The notes under the pieces are model-generated. The model was not told where the DNA came from and made no database searches. It worked only from the letters and a program-made list of their open reading frames with translations. A DNA stretch of 64,000 nucleotides, from NCBI GenBank assembly GCA_023055425.1, contig JALGPY010000004.1, forward strand, positions 58,179,718 through 58,243,717, given 5' to 3'. The stretch is from Linanthus parryae. Taxonomy: Eukaryota > Streptophyta > Magnoliopsida > Ericales > Polemoniaceae. The position numbers and the translations under genes are program-made. Positions 1 through 12,025 of the stretch are shown here, in pieces; positions within the stretch are counted from its first letter, which is position 1; every line of letters begins with the position of its first letter.

Positions 1-480
1 CCACAAGTTTTACATTCATAGTATGGCCAAATACAAGGTTTTGGCCATGTTTTTGTGTCTTCTTTGCTGAAATCCGGGATTGCACATGAAAGATTTGATT
101 CATTGAACAAGATGACTAGGAGAGAGTGTAAAGGAGACAAGCCTATGGTGTAAAACACAAGTAGTCATGATGTGACTATTCATAGATAGGTATATACATA
201 GATAGGTAGCTTGCCTAGTGATAGGTCACTATGTTTCTAACCCCCTACACTAGATGTACATTCAAGGTATACATACTATAGCAATACTCTACACATACTA
301 GAAATACATACGTACTTTACTACTTTTCTAGATTTAATATTAATAACAATTAAGTAATTGTTAAAATTAAGATTATAGGGAACCAATATGTAAGTTCTAA
401 CATCGAACTTAATAAGCTCAAAACATTATAAACTAAATCAAATAGATTCCTAATTGAACTTAATTATGTGGGATGTCACA
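1..480 (-). repeat. Start of the 3' LTR of element A (partial)
   Basis: This segment aligns over its whole length with 6670-7134 and with 53295-53775. It ends at 480 in GGGATGTCACA, which is the LTR terminus. The rest of this LTR lies left of the window. It carries a 16-bp duplication (CATAGATAGGTATATA region near 180-205) shared with the copy near 53480 and absent from the copy near 6850. Confidence 0.9.
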
Positions 481-948
481 TTCTACCCACCATAAAAAGA
501 AGTTTGTCCTCAAACTTGACGTAAAGCGTGGGTACTTTTCCGGCATCTTAGCTTCACTTTGCCACATTGCTTCCTCTATTGCATGGTTCCTCCATAGAAC
601 CTTTACCAAAGGAATGGCCTTGTTTCGCAGAACTTGATCACGACGGTCCAAAATTTCTACAGGTCTTTCCTCATAAGACAAGTCAGCCCTAACCTCCAAA
701 GGTTTATAGGAGGTTATATGACTAGGGTCGTACACATACTTTTTCAGCATTGAAATGTGGAATACGTTGTGCACATTCTCTAGCTCTGGTGGCAATGCAA
801 GACGATACGCCACAACTCCAATTCTTTCAAGGATCTCGAGTGGGCCAACATAACGTGCACCTAGCTTACCTTTCTTTCCAAATCGCAGCACTCCCTTGGT
901 TTGACATACTTTCAAGAACACATGGTCACCTACTTCGAACTCCAAGTC
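460..948 (-). pseudogene. Element A pol C-terminus: integrase tail and chromodomain
   Basis: A 161-codon minus-strand open frame continues pol after a break at about 949. It begins with the integrase C-terminal GPLEILERIG and HNVFHISMLKKY segments typical of gypsy elements. It continues into a chromodomain-like stretch with RPVEILDRRDQVLRNK and VKVLWRNHAIEEAMW. In chromoviruses this domain tethers integrase to marked chromatin and biases insertion. The frame runs through the purine-rich tract into the LTR start, so the true pol stop is probably lost or just beyond the KYPRF motif. Confidence 0.88.
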
Positions 949-1993
949 TCATCTTTGATTATCCGCATACCCCTTTTGTCTGCTCTGAGCAGCTTTCAAC
1001 CTTTCACGGATCACACGAATCTTTTGAGTTGCTAATTGTACCAACTCGGGCCCTTGTATTCGTCTCTCCCCAACCTCCATCCAACAAATTGGCGAACGAC
1101 ACTTTCGCCCATACAAAGCCTCAAGCGGTGCCATACCGATACTAGATTGGAAACTGTATGCAAACTCAACTAAAGGTAGGTGATCCTCCCAACCACCTTT
1201 AAAGTCCAAGACGCAAAATCTAAGCAAGTCATCTAGAATCTGAATTGTGCGCTCTGTCTGCCCATCTGTCTGCGGATGAAAGGATGTGCTAAAATGCAAC
1301 TTAGTTCCCATAGACTCTTGCAACTTTTTTCAAAATCTCGACACAAAGCGCGGGTCTCTATCGGAGACAATAGAAATTGGTGTCCCATGTAGACGAATTA
1401 TTTATCCAATATACAACTTCGCCAAACGTTCCAAAGAGTGAGTCATCTTGACTGCGAAAAAGTGTGTTCGAAAACCTATCCACAATAACCCAAATTGCAT
1501 CATTTTGATGGGAAGATCTTGGTAACCCGACGACAAAATCCATCGTAACATGTTCCCATTTCCACTCAGGGATAGGTAGAGGTTGTAACAACCCAGATGT
1601 CCTCTGATGCTCGGCTTTAACTAATTGACATTGCAAACAGCGAGAAACAAAATGAGCGATTTCTCTCTTCATGCCTGGCCACCAGTATAATTTCTTCACA
1701 TCATGATACATCTTCGTACTTCCAGGATGAACGGCAAAACTCGAACTATGAAATTGTTCCAACAAATTATGCTTAACCTCCGGATCATTAGGCAAACATG
1801 TTCTTCCTTCGAACTTCAGCATCCCGTCTACCAATACAAAATCCTTCCTAGTACCATCAACCACGCCTTGCGACATTTTCAACAACAATGGATCGCGTGC
1901 CTGAGCCAATTTTAGTTCCTCCGTGAATGATGGTTCTAGTCTCAAGGCATACAAGTAGCTAGGAACTTGATGTGGCACAATTTCTAAGTCCAA
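949..1993 (-). pseudogene. Element A integrase, frameshifted
   Basis: Two minus-strand frames (1358-1993 and 949-1323) together cover the integrase. The first holds the HHCC zinc-binding region (HPGSTKMYH, then CLQC) and the first catalytic Asp in MDFVVGLP. It loses frame near 1460, after IWVIVDRFS. The SDRDPRF segment with the second Asp is near 1355 in another frame. The second frame has HPQTDGQTERTIQ with the catalytic Glu region, and YGRKCRSP. The enzyme would insert element cDNA into chromosomes, but this copy cannot be translated intact. Confidence 0.9.
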
Positions 1994-1999
1994 ACGTCG

Positions 2000-3510
2000 A
2001 AGATCTTACTGCAGCTCACGTTGGGAAGTAATGAAACAAGCTAGGTTGGCACTACTCTTCCGACTCAAAGCATCCGCCACGACATTTGCTTTCCATGGGT
2101 TATAGTGAATTGATATATCGTATTCCTTCATCAACTCGAGCCATCTTATCTGCCTCATGTTTAACTCTTTTTGGGTAAAAATATACTTCAGACTCTTATG
2201 ATCTGTATAAATCTCGCACCTCTCTCCATACAAATAATGTCTCCAAATCTTCAAAGCAAAGATTACCGCAGCTAGCTCGAAGTCATGATTTGGGTAATTT
2301 TATTCATGTAACTTCAACTGTCTCGAGGCATAGGCAATCACTTTACCATTCTACATAAGCACACACCCAAGCCCCTTTTTGGAAGCATCACTATAAATTA
2401 CAAAATCCCCAAAGTTATCTCGTAAACTCAAAATTGGTGCAGACACTAGCCTCTCAGTTAACTCTTTAAAACTTCTCTCGCATTCATCCGTCCACACAAA
2501 TGGAGTCTCCTTTCGAGTCAGTTTAGTAAGAGGAATGCAATAACAGAAAAGTTATGCACGAATCTCCTGCATTATCCGGCTAATCCAAGAAAACTACGAA
2601 TCTCCGTCACACTCCTTGGTCTTTCCCAATTAACAACTGCCTCAATTTTCTTAGGATCCACTGCGATGCCACTTTCATTCACTATATGACCAAGGAACGA
2701 TATTTGCGATAGCCGAAACTCGTATATCTCGAATTTCGCAAATAATCTATGCCTTCTAAGGGTTCGAAGGACAATCCTCAAATGTTCCTCGTGCTCCCTC
2801 GTGCTCTTTGAATAAATAAGGATATCGTCAATGAATACAATAAGAAAATCATCTAAGAATGCCTTAAATACCCTGTTCATTAGATCCATAAAAGCGGCGG
2901 GTGCATTGGTAAGTCCAAAAGGCATCACAAGAAATTCATAATGACCATATCTTGTACGAAATGCACTCTTAGGAACATCCTCAACCAAAATTCTCAACTG
3001 ATGGTAACCCGACATCAAATCAATTTTTTAGAAGACTCTTGAACCTTGCAATTTTTCAAACAAATCATCAATACGAGGTAAAGGATATTTGTTCTTTATT
3101 CTCACCTTATTTAATTCACGATAGCCAATGCACAACCTCAAGGAACCATCCTTCTTCTTAACAAACAACACTGGAGCTCCCCATGGAGAAGTACTAGGCC
3201 GAATAAACCCTTTGCTCAACAACTCCTCCAACTGTACTTTCAACTCCCGAAGTTCTATTGGGGCCATAATATAAGGTGACTTAGAAATTTGTGTTGTACC
3301 TGGTAAAACCTCAATTGAAAACTAAGCTTCTCTTTCGGGTGGCAACTCATTCACATCCTCCAGGAACACATCTAGAAACTATTGAACTATAGTAATATCA
3401 TCCATATTACGATCATCTACGAAATGGTCCAAGACACAAGCTATGTACCCCTCACAGCCTTTCCTAATAAGAAGAACACCCATTAAATGCATAACAAGCC
3501 TTCACACCGT
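2000..3510 (-). pseudogene. Element A reverse transcriptase and RNase H, several stops
   Basis: Minus-strand frames 3028-3267, 2572-3018 and 2006-2254 give a gypsy reverse transcriptase. The RT begins [17 protein letters not shown]. It has [31 protein letters not shown] and the catalytic FIDD near 2824-2835 (usually YVDD or FIDD in this family). A stop near 3025 falls in the motif usually read VFSKIDL. RNase H shows [11 protein letters not shown] and ends ADALSRK; its first half (2255-2560) is broken. Weak frames at 3280-3510 resemble the protease-RT linker (ELPPERE). Gag and the protease core are absent. Confidence 0.92.
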
Positions 3511-3623
3511 GCAAATCGCCCCATAGATACTATCTAGTCAAGTACCATGTAATACAATCTAATAAACTTACACATAAGGGTCATCCTAGCGTACCACACT
3601 CTAAGGTTTCTATACAAACCTAT

Positions 3624-3636
3624 GCTCTGATATCAA
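3624..3636 (-). other. Element A primer-binding site (initiator tRNA-Met type, altered)
   Basis: Immediately inside the 5' LTR the minus strand reads GTTGATATCAGAGC, close to the usual plant sequence TGGTATCAGAGC complementary to initiator tRNA-Met. The position next to the LTR edge at 3640 fixes the LTR boundary and orientation. Confidence 0.75.
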
Positions 3637-4669
3637 CCATGTGGCACCCCGCTCCCGCGACCCCGATTAATAACGTAATTAAAAGGGAACAAGGTGTCAC
3701 ACGCCATCGAGGCTAACTCGTACCGTGAGGATGAGAGTGAAATTATTTAAAAAAATTTGAGGATTAACTGATAAATTTGGCGGAAGCTTATGAAAAAGGA
3801 GTCTTATATCCATAACCATTTTTTTTACAAAAGGAAATAGAACTTTGAGAATTGAATAAAACGTTTCTCTATCCTCCATGGTACTCGTCGATCTCAGAGT
3901 CAAGTCCTTCAAGGTTCAGTCACGGTTACACATAATCCATTCACGAAAAGTCCATAAATTAAACTCCAATAATCCATTAAACAACCACGGGATATCCCCT
4001 CATGGGGTTACACATTCTCACTACCAAAATACGACCATACATGGCCTCTAAAGAGTGCATAATAGATCTCCCAAAGTTACACATAGAAAGGTATTACGTA
4101 CTACCACATAGACTTTAGGAAAGAGAGACCTAGACAAGCCTAGCTCAAAAGCATGAAACTTGTCTCAACATGATATCGAATGAAATTATGCGGCTAGATT
4201 ACTTGGCTCGGTCCTCTCCTTGGAACCTGAAATAGCGTTCATTTAAAACCGGTCAGACTGCGAAGTCTGGTGAGCACGTACTTACCCCTTTGTTAGGTTT
4301 AGAAATATACAATATATATACAAGTTCCAAATGCCATGTTCAAGTTGTTCCAAACATGCTTGTTTCACAGTTCATACATAGATAAAAAGAAGATATAAGC
4401 AATGTAATTTAAGAAGCATTCAAGTAGGTAAACATGTAAAGCATTTTGTTCAACACTTGGGTCCTCGACCCCTTCCACAACACCACTTTGAGCCGTCGGC
4501 TCATTTTATTCAAGTACTTTGGCCATTAAAATCTCATTCGTGTCACTTAGCCATCAATGTGGCGAGTCCGCGTAGAATCGCTACCTCGGACGATAATATA
4601 GTCGACAAGTCATGACAAAGCATGTGTTAACGGCTCATCCCATATTATATTTATGGGACAGGGCATCGA

Positions 4670-4790
4670 CCTCCGGTCTATTGTCCCCGCGCCGGGAGGG
4701 TACTGTCCGGTGTATATCCCCCAACCGTTAGGGTACTGTATCGGTGTATTGTCCCCCACCGTTAGGGTACCGTCCAAAAATGTCATTTAG
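4670..4790. repeat. Short GC-rich minisatellite within the A LTR
   Basis: About three imperfect units of roughly 40 bp share the pattern GTCCCC...GTTAGGGTACTGT...GGTGTAT. The same set occurs in the solo LTR near 51310-51405. Confidence 0.6.
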
Positions 4791-5353
4791 GAAACCATCT
4801 CGGCCAAACATTTATAAAGCATACCATGGACTTTCAGTTTAACAAATATCATTTATAAACATGCTTTAAAACATGGGCTATATCTCCAATCAAAATATAC
4901 AAATCACCAAGTAGTTATTAAGAACACATTCCACCATTCGCAAGTTTCACAATATCTACCTCATAGCCCATAAACAGATAATATATGAAAATAGCACTCT
5001 CAAAGGGTTGGGTAAGTACTCACCTTGATTCCTAGCTTATTAAATCCTTACTAGCTACCGATATGAGAATCCAAGAGCAAAGCTAAGAAGGAGGCTCTAC
5101 AAATGGCAATTCAACACGTAAGGACAAGGCAACATCAATTCAAGTGATTCCTAGTGGCTATATGATAATAATAAGGATCATAATATGCTTCGTTCTATGA
5201 TTACGATAATCCCCTAATTTGTATGAACGAAGAAATAATATTCTCCAAAGTAGCACATGCCACTCGGCGAGAAACGGAATTTTAAAATTTGACACACTTT
5301 ACAAAAGCTGGAATTTCGAATGATATAGATAAGATATTGAAAATAATCCAACT

Positions 5354-5860
5354 GGAAATGAAATTAGACACACAGAGCTTTGAATCGGAATAAGATAGAG
5401 CAAAATACAAGCTGGTATGAGGGAGTAGTGACCTCACAAAGTTGGGTGACACAATCTGTCCGAACCCACTCTCCAGCCCTCACACAATTTACAAAAACTC
5501 ACATTACGGAAAATCTAAAAGTCTCTTTGGAATTAAACGAATTGGAGATGAAATTAGACACATAAATCTTCATAACAATATAAAGTTTAGCAAAATATAT
5601 GCTCTTATGTGGGAGAAGTGACCTCTCAAATTCGGGTGACACAATCTGCCCGAGCCCAATTACCAGCCAAGACACACTTTACGAAAACGGATATTCCAGA
5701 ATATTTACAATGAATTTTCGCATGAGACCAATTGGAGATGAAATTAGACACACAGAGATTCGAGACGATATAAGGTAGAGCACAAACCAAATCTTTATGA
5801 GTGACATGTGGCCTCTCAAAGTCAGGTCAAAGATCTAGTCCGAAAATAGAGAATCATTAC
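5354..5860. repeat. Three ~190-bp direct repeats inside the A LTR
   Basis: The anchor GATGAAATTAGACACA (first copy GAAATGAAATTAGACACA) starts near 5354, 5545 and 5735, a period of about 190 bp. Each is followed by a GACCTC(A/T)CAAA block and a CCGA(A/G)CCCA-like block. The copies differ substantially, so the expansion is old; it is also present in the solo LTR around 51980-52440. Confidence 0.7.
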
Positions 5861-7859
5861 AAGACCAAATTTTCTTTTAAATCAAAAGTTCTTCGAGTAA
5901 CTATGTGAAACCACTTCATTTTCGATATAAAAAGGAATGGAAGACACACATGCAAGTCTATATGCAACATATAGTCTTCAAGGATGAGAAAAAACACATG
6001 ATTTGGAAGGATGAAGAGTATGGAATATGGAAATCAATGACAACTCTCATCTTTTGAGACATGAACTTCTTCTAAACCTTCCTCCATGTGGATGGACCCA
6101 TGAATCCACAAGAAGATGCAAAAATAGACACATGAAAGGACATTGTTAGATGATCTACCATTGTAATAGATACTAGAAGCAAGAATATGCAAGGATCGAA
6201 GAATAGATAAACAATTTACCTAAAAGATTAGGAATAGTGAGCAAAAGAGTGATTGTAAGCTTCAATCCAAGGGTAGGATGAAGGAAGAAGTCCCCACCAA
6301 GGTTGTATTTAGCTTGAAGAAAAAAATTTCATAATTTTGTTGATAGAATATGAAGTTTTGGTGGTGTTTTGTGGAGGTTTTTGCACAAAAACGGGTTGAG
6401 CTTCTTTTGTGAAAGAAGAGGACTTCTTGGACTCTTATAGAGAGATGGGGGTGTGAGATATGAGGGAGATGGGCTGAACTAAAATGCTTTAAAGATTCTT
6501 AAGGGACATGGTGTATTTTTATGTCATACTTGCTTGCAAGAAATGTCCTAGCATTGTCATAGCTAGGCACTTTGGGACAACAAAAAGATGACACATTTGC
6601 TACCATCTTTAGAGTTTAAAATGTGGGGTAGCAATTAAAAATGGCTCTAGGGTTTATAGGTATCCAACCCCCACAAGTTTTACACTCATAGTATGGCAAA
6701 ATACCAAGTTTTGGCCATGTTTTTGTGTCTTCTTTGCTGAAATCCGAGATTGCACATGAAAGATTTGATTCATTGAACAAGATGACTAGGAAAGAGTGTA
6801 AAGGAGACAAACCTATGGTGTAAAACACAAGTAGTCATGATGTGACTATACATAGATAGGTAGCTTGCCTAGTGACAGGTAACTATGTGTCTAACCCCCT
6901 AGACTAGATGTGCATTCAAGGTATACATACTATAGCAATACTCTACACATACTAGAAATACATACATACTTTACTACTTTTCTAGATTTAATATTAATAA
7001 CAATTAAGTAATTGTTAAAATTAAGATTATAGGGAAACAATATGTAAGTTCTAACATCCAACTTAATAAGCTCAAAACATTATAAACTAAATCAAATAGA
7101 TTCCTAATTGAACTTAATTATGTGGGATGTCACAGGCAGAGACATACAATTCAGGTGACCAAGCAAGCCACCATTTTTATCATAAATTTGTCTCCGTCTT
7201 TGCCAATGAAGTTGTCCACGATCATCGAGTCTATTGAAGGACGAGGCCCTGCGTATCCTGAATGTGATGAAGTAAAAGACTCTTGTCAAAGAGCATTTAT
7301 CCTTTAGACCCTACTTCACCGTCATGATATATATCCAAGAACGACACAATTTGAGCAAGTACTTCCCCCAACTTAACAGGTAATATCTATAGTTATGAAA
7401 ACAACTACACTGATGCATAATATCAGCATGTGAACCTTCTTCAAGGATGATTATCTCAAACTATAACTCATTACTTCCATTCCCTCGACTTCCAAGGACG
7501 GGATCACTCTTTAGTTGAGGATAAGATAAGCGTAAACGAATGACGCGCTTATATCTTTTCCCCGCTTGAGCTTTGGCAATGAGGTTGTATTGTTGGTGGT
7601 TCCGCGACAGGCTCTAATGAAGAGAGGACACTTTAAAAAAAAAAGAGGAATATTTGGGATTCTTCACAAACCTTCTAAATTTTTGGTGACATTCATAATC
7701 CCCGGGTGCTATCCTCGACGACATCATGCCCATGTAGCATAAATTCCACTTTCTCCGGGGTGCGGGGGTGTGTTTGATGGTTACGACTGCACTCGAGGGG
7801 CACCCCGAGCTGCCTACGTACCCTTTTGAGGATCAAGTCGAACGTAGTTCAAATGGAGT

Positions 7860-8110
7860 GCGTTAACAGTTTATACTCTTGTGTGCAAGGAGTAGCGAAG
7901 CGGTTTATTATCTTGCCTTAGGAGCTGTAAAGCAGTTTATGCTCATACTAAAGGAGCGGTGGTGCGGTTTATGCTCATGCCAGAGCTGTGAAGCAGTTTA
8001 AGCCCATGCTAAAGGAGCGGTTGTGCGGTTTATGCTCGTACCAGAGCTGTGAAGCAGTTTATGCTCGTGCTAAAGGAGCGTTGAAGCAGTTTATGCTCAT
8101 GCCTTAGGAG
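7860..8110. repeat. ~61-bp tandem array downstream of gag, B copy 1
   Basis: Units contain GAGCTGTGAAGCAGTTTA and AAAGGAGCGG, with clear repeats starting near 7982 and 8042. The homologous array in copy 2 has one more unit, so the array has changed length since the copies separated. Confidence 0.75.
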
Positions 8111-8340
8111 CTGTAAACAATATTCACATGCAAAGATCGAGAAAGTTTAGGCTCTTATCCAGGAGATTTAGACAACCTTCTTATGCGAAGATCGAGAAAG
8201 GTTAGGCTCTTATCCAGGAGCGGTAGACAATCTTCATATGCGAAGATCAAGAAAGTTTAGGCTCTTATCGAGGAGCGGTAGACAATGTTCATATGAGAAG
8301 ACGGAGAAAGTTTAGGCTCTTTTCCAGGAGCGCTCTGGTA
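8110..8340. repeat. 55-bp tandem array, B copy 1 (4 units)
   Basis: The motif GATCGAGAAAGTTTAGGCTC or a close variant starts near 8135, 8190, 8245 and 8300, a period of 55 bp. Units also carry the TTATCCAGGAG and GACAATCTTC blocks. The array lies just after the gag stop in element orientation. Confidence 0.8.
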
Positions 8341-10256
8341 TCAATGTTTTGGTCTTGGAGCAGTTAAGTCCATGCGCTTCACATCACTTTGCTTTATCTT
8401 TAGTTTTTTGTGAATCCTTTGTGGCCATTGAACTAAAGAAAGAACTAGTGTCTTCACACTCGAGTTCTTTATTTTCTGTGATGGGGCGGCTTTAACTTCA
8501 CTTGGAGAATCCTTCTTCACCTTCATACCTTGGAGGAATCCTTCATCTTGATTTTGTTCATGCATTAAGGAGATAGCCGACTTGTCTTGAGAGAGATGCT
8601 TTGGCTGGGTTTTCTTCCTTTTCCATACCTTCTCCACCTCACACATCTCTGATTCATTACATGAACATGTATGACGATGATTATATAGTGTTGACTTACT
8701 TTTACTTTGGACCCACCACTTCTTTTAAGGCATCCTTCTTCGTCCTCGCGTTTGTTTGACTTCGTCTTTACGCAGCGACTGCCCCCATTTTGAGAAGAGG
8801 CTCTTTGTGCATGACTTTGCTTCTTTCCTTCCTTCTTGGCGCCGATAGGTGATTCCCCTAGCAACTTTTTGCAAGAGTTATTTGCTACTTGCCATTCGAT
8901 GGGTTCAACCGAGATGGATGTCACATTTGTTGTAGCATATCCACTTTCTTCTTCCAGCAAGACCTTCCCTTCCTTGACAAGTTGCATGATCTTATCCTTG
9001 AGTACGAAGCACTTCGTGGTATAATGACTAAGGATACAATGGTACTTGCAGTATTTGGGATCGTTTACCTTGTCGGCTTCTTCATGTCGTTTTGACTCCA
9101 AAGGCTCGAGGATCTTTTGTTCCACCAACTATTCGAGCATCGCAGGAACTTCTTCGTCTGCAAATGGGTACACCTTAGATTGCAATTCTTTGAGTGTAGG
9201 TCGTGATGGTGTCTTTTCTGCATTAGAATTGACCATGTAATTCTTCTTTGCCATATCCGATAGTTTTATTGGCGTGGTGGTGAAAACCATGGACTCTTGA
9301 TTGGCGGCCTTACGCGTGAAATTTCCGCCTTTATGATAATCTCGTTTTCCTCCATCTTTCGATGCTTCAAAAGGTGGTGGTCCCTGGATTCCACTTGACG
9401 CAATACTAAGTTCCATGTCATGAGCGCGAGTGGCAAGTTCCTCGAATGATGTTGGCCTTATTCATTGAAGTATGTATCGGAGACCCAAATTCATTCCTTG
9501 GATGCACATCTCAATAGCCGAGCCTTTCGAGAGTCTATCCTTGCAGTTAAGGTTGTGGTTCCTCCAACGATTTATGAAGTCAATTGCTTTCTCGCCTTTA
9601 TTTTGGCGAGTGTTAGTTAACTCGACCATGCTGACGGTTTGCCTTGTGCTGTAGAAACGGTTGAGAAACTCCTGCTCCATCTGCCCCCAGCTATCAATGG
9701 ACCTCAGATCAAGCTGACCATACCACTCAAAGGCGTCATCTTTAAGAGTCCTCACAAATTGCTTCACGAGAAGGTCTCCATCGGTTCCAGCGTTGTTACA
9801 TGTCTCGACGAAGTGAGCAACATGCTGCCTAGGAATTCCTTTGCCTGAGAATTGCTGGAACTTAGGTGGATTGTAACCATCCGGCATGCTTTACTTCTCT
9901 ATTTTCTCCGTGTAAGGCTTGGTGTAGGACTTTGATGAATTCAACGGTACTCCATGTCTCCCATTCATGGTGTTCATGATGATCTCTTGTAGTTGATTGA
10001 GAGGTATGGTGCCATTGGCTGACAATTGCACCTTTGGTCGCGCTTTTTTTCCACTATCCGTTGTACTAGCTTCTGGTGCGACCTTGGGAGCATGTTCAAA
10101 CACTTGACTTGCTTCTTCGTGGGTGTCGAGTTTTGCAATCAGCTTTGCGAGTTGAATGTCACGAACTTCAGCAATTTTCTTTATTTCTTCAAGGCCCTTG
10201 GTGAGGTTCGCTACTTGCTCTTCAAGAGGGACTGCACTAGTAGTCATGACGTGCAT
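8341..10256 (-). pseudogene. Element B gag, copy 1 (5'-truncated, with stops and a frameshift)
   Basis: Minus-strand frames at 9891-10256, 9462-9887, 9129-9416, 8565-9128 and 8341-8646 align with the copy 2 gag. In order they show the coiled-coil stretch (LTKGLEEIKKIAEVRDIQ), the retrotransposon-gag core (FVETCNNAGTDGD, DDAFEWYGQLD, FLNRFYSTR, FINRWRNHN) and a C-x2-H-x4-H-x4-C knuckle near CKYHCILSHYTTKC. In-frame stops fall near 9891 and 9459 (both shared with copy 2) and near 9129 (only here: Gln to TAG). A frameshift near 8640 leads to a C-terminus ending TAPRPKH. In a working element Gag would form the particle that packages RNA. Confidence 0.85.
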
Positions 10257-10264
10257 GCTGATAT

Positions 10265-11029
10265 TATTATTTTAAAATATTATTATTATTATTTTAAAAT
10301 ATCTCATCTACTAACTAGATTAATTAGTATTCTAAAAAAGGGATTAATATTTTTATTTTGAAGAGAAAAAAAAGGATTATTATAGGTACTGCGTAAATTG
10401 AAAAATTATTTATTAATAAGGCTATAATCCTTTAGTAATTATGTAAAAGGAATGCGCCTACGTCCATCCACCACATTTAGAGGGTTTGGATTGCTCTTTT
10501 AACTGCAAAAAATAAACCCCCGATGCCCCCAGTATACACATCGATTCTGGACAGAACTTACATATCGGGATTCAAAAAGGAATTGTAGAATATGAGATGC
10601 AATTACAACATGCAGTTAGGTTTTCTGGCAGAGTGAACTTAACTTCGTGTCCATCGCCGGAAACATTTCCAAGCAACGTGCCTACGTCCACCCTACGACT
10701 ATTAATAGATCTCCCCTTTTGCATATTGAACTCTTTAGGTGTTCTTCGCAAAAAATGACGACCAAGCTACCGATCCCGACTCACCTGGTGTATTAGGATA
10801 ACAAATTGATTTCTTCTGATTGGGAAAGTCTTGTTATTATTGATACCATTTTTTGTCCAACAGTGGTAATTATTGATACATAATAAAAGAAAAAAAGCCC
10901 TCAAAAATATATATTTATATAATAAAAATTGATAAATATTTATCAATAAATTTGTGTTTTATCAATGTACATTCATGAAAGACAGTATGTAGGCTTACAA
11001 TACAGGATCAATACTCTAGAAGGGGGGGG
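10265..11029. other. AT-rich spacer, no gene recognised
   Basis: The left end has short ATT/AAAATATT runs that abut the truncated B copy. CCTACGTCCA occurs near 10458 and again near 10680, suggesting a small diverged duplication. No frame or element end could be supported. Confidence 0.5.
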
Positions 11030-12025
11030 GGGTCTAATAGAGTATGGAAGTTTTTGGTAAAAGGTGGAGTTCTTAAAAAAAACTGAGGAAGCCAAGTGTA
11101 TTTCAACGCCTTGAAATAACGTCTTTCAAGCCCTTGAACAAAAAAACATGTTTTGAAGCTTTGAAAAAGGTTAGTACCAAACTGAAAGTAAAGAGCTAGA
11201 TTCACAATGGATTTATAGAGTTCAGCCCTCAAGGACCTACGTATCTACCTTAGGGATCTAATCCCTGCAGGATTTGCAACACAATTCTTATTCATCAAAA
11301 GCTAAGCCCTAAATCTCAAGCACAGAAAAGTTCCTTACTCTGTTACAGCTTGTGGTTCCCACTAACCTATCTAGTACCTTCTCTAGCTAATTGATCTAAT
11401 AAGAATATCTTGTTGTTCCTCTTGAACAACACCACGAGATTAAATGATTCTAACTATAATAGAAAAGCTATACAAATGAAGATCAGAAGAAGAACACTGT
11501 AAGACAGTTTAAGCAGTGCAGCTTGAAGTGTTCTTCTTGATGCTGGATTGAATGGAATGATCTCCTTCAACGATGCTTCACAATCATTGAGAGTGTCTGA
11601 AATTTCTGTAGATTTTTCACCAAATCTCTGTCTGCAGTCTTCTTGTTTGAAATGCAGATTAATGGGATCTTCTTCAACCGGACTTTCCTAAAATCAAGCA
11701 ACACATCTTTTACTCTCTAACAGCTCTTCCCAACGGCAAGTTGTTCAAAGATACTGATTTGATCTTTTACCTGAGGAGGTTAGGAATGTCCAAATATGAT
11801 TCCACAAGTGTAGGATCCTTCTGCTAGCTGTATTTCCTTTCCTGCAAATGTACAGTTTAGGAAAGAGTTGCTACAAATAGGTAGCTAATTAATTTTGCAA
11901 GAAACTTAGTCAAACAGTAATATTTAGTCAAGTTCAATCATCTGATTAGTTTGTCTTTCATCATCAAATAGAGAATCATCAATCAAAGGAGGATAGAGAT
12001 CAGCACACAAGTAAAACTCCCCCTG
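11030..12025 (-). mobile_element. F1: diverged copia (SIRE-like) LTR remnant
   Basis: The stretch aligns in patches with the F2 LTR at 58290-60740. Shared blocks include AATAGAGTATG, ATTTATAGAGTTC, GGACCTACGT, TACTCTGTTACAGCTTGTGG and TAACCTATCTAGTACCTTC. Near 12010-12030 the minus strand has a purine tract (CTCAGGGGGAG), as expected for the junction between internal region and 3' LTR. No pol is recognisable beyond it, so this is a truncated or heavily eroded copy. An 11-G run sits near 11024. Exact ends are uncertain. Confidence 0.65.

Larger units (their letters stand above)
1..7134 (-). mobile_element. Element A: internally deleted Ty3/gypsy chromovirus (Tekay/Del type), 3' LTR cut by window edge
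   Basis: Read on the minus strand: 5' LTR (7134 to 3640), primer-binding site, the tail of protease through a chromodomain-bearing pol, a purine-rich stretch next to the LTR, then the start of the 3' LTR (480 to 1). The LTRs begin TGTGACATCCC and end CCACA, a start common in plant chromoviruses. Only about 3.2 kb lies between the LTRs; no gag and almost no protease are seen, so an internal deletion is inferred. The pol frame has several stops and frameshifts, so the copy cannot act alone. The chromodomain-like C-terminus and very long LTRs point to the Tekay/Del lineage. The right end is inserted in element B. Confidence 0.9.
3640..7134 (-). repeat. 5' LTR of element A (3495 bp)
   Basis: On the plus strand the LTR runs from TGTGGCACCCC to GGGATGTCACA, perfect TG...CA ends. 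It aligns end to end with the solo LTR at 50283-53775. The junction at 7134/7135 is followed by GGCAGAGACATAC, identical to the flank at 53776. The LTR has no convincing coding frame. It contains two sets of internal repeats, annotated separately. Confidence 0.93.
7135..10264 (-). mobile_element. Element B, copy 1: truncated gag-only retrotransposon
   Basis: This stretch aligns almost base for base with 53776-56970 of the full-length B at the right of the window, including gag, the short tandem arrays and the junction with the A LTR. Alignment breaks at about 10264, where the sequence switches to AT-rich DNA. Missing here are the first part of gag, the primer-binding site and the 5' LTR. The 3' portion continues beyond the A insertion, outside the window to the left. 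Confidence 0.9.
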
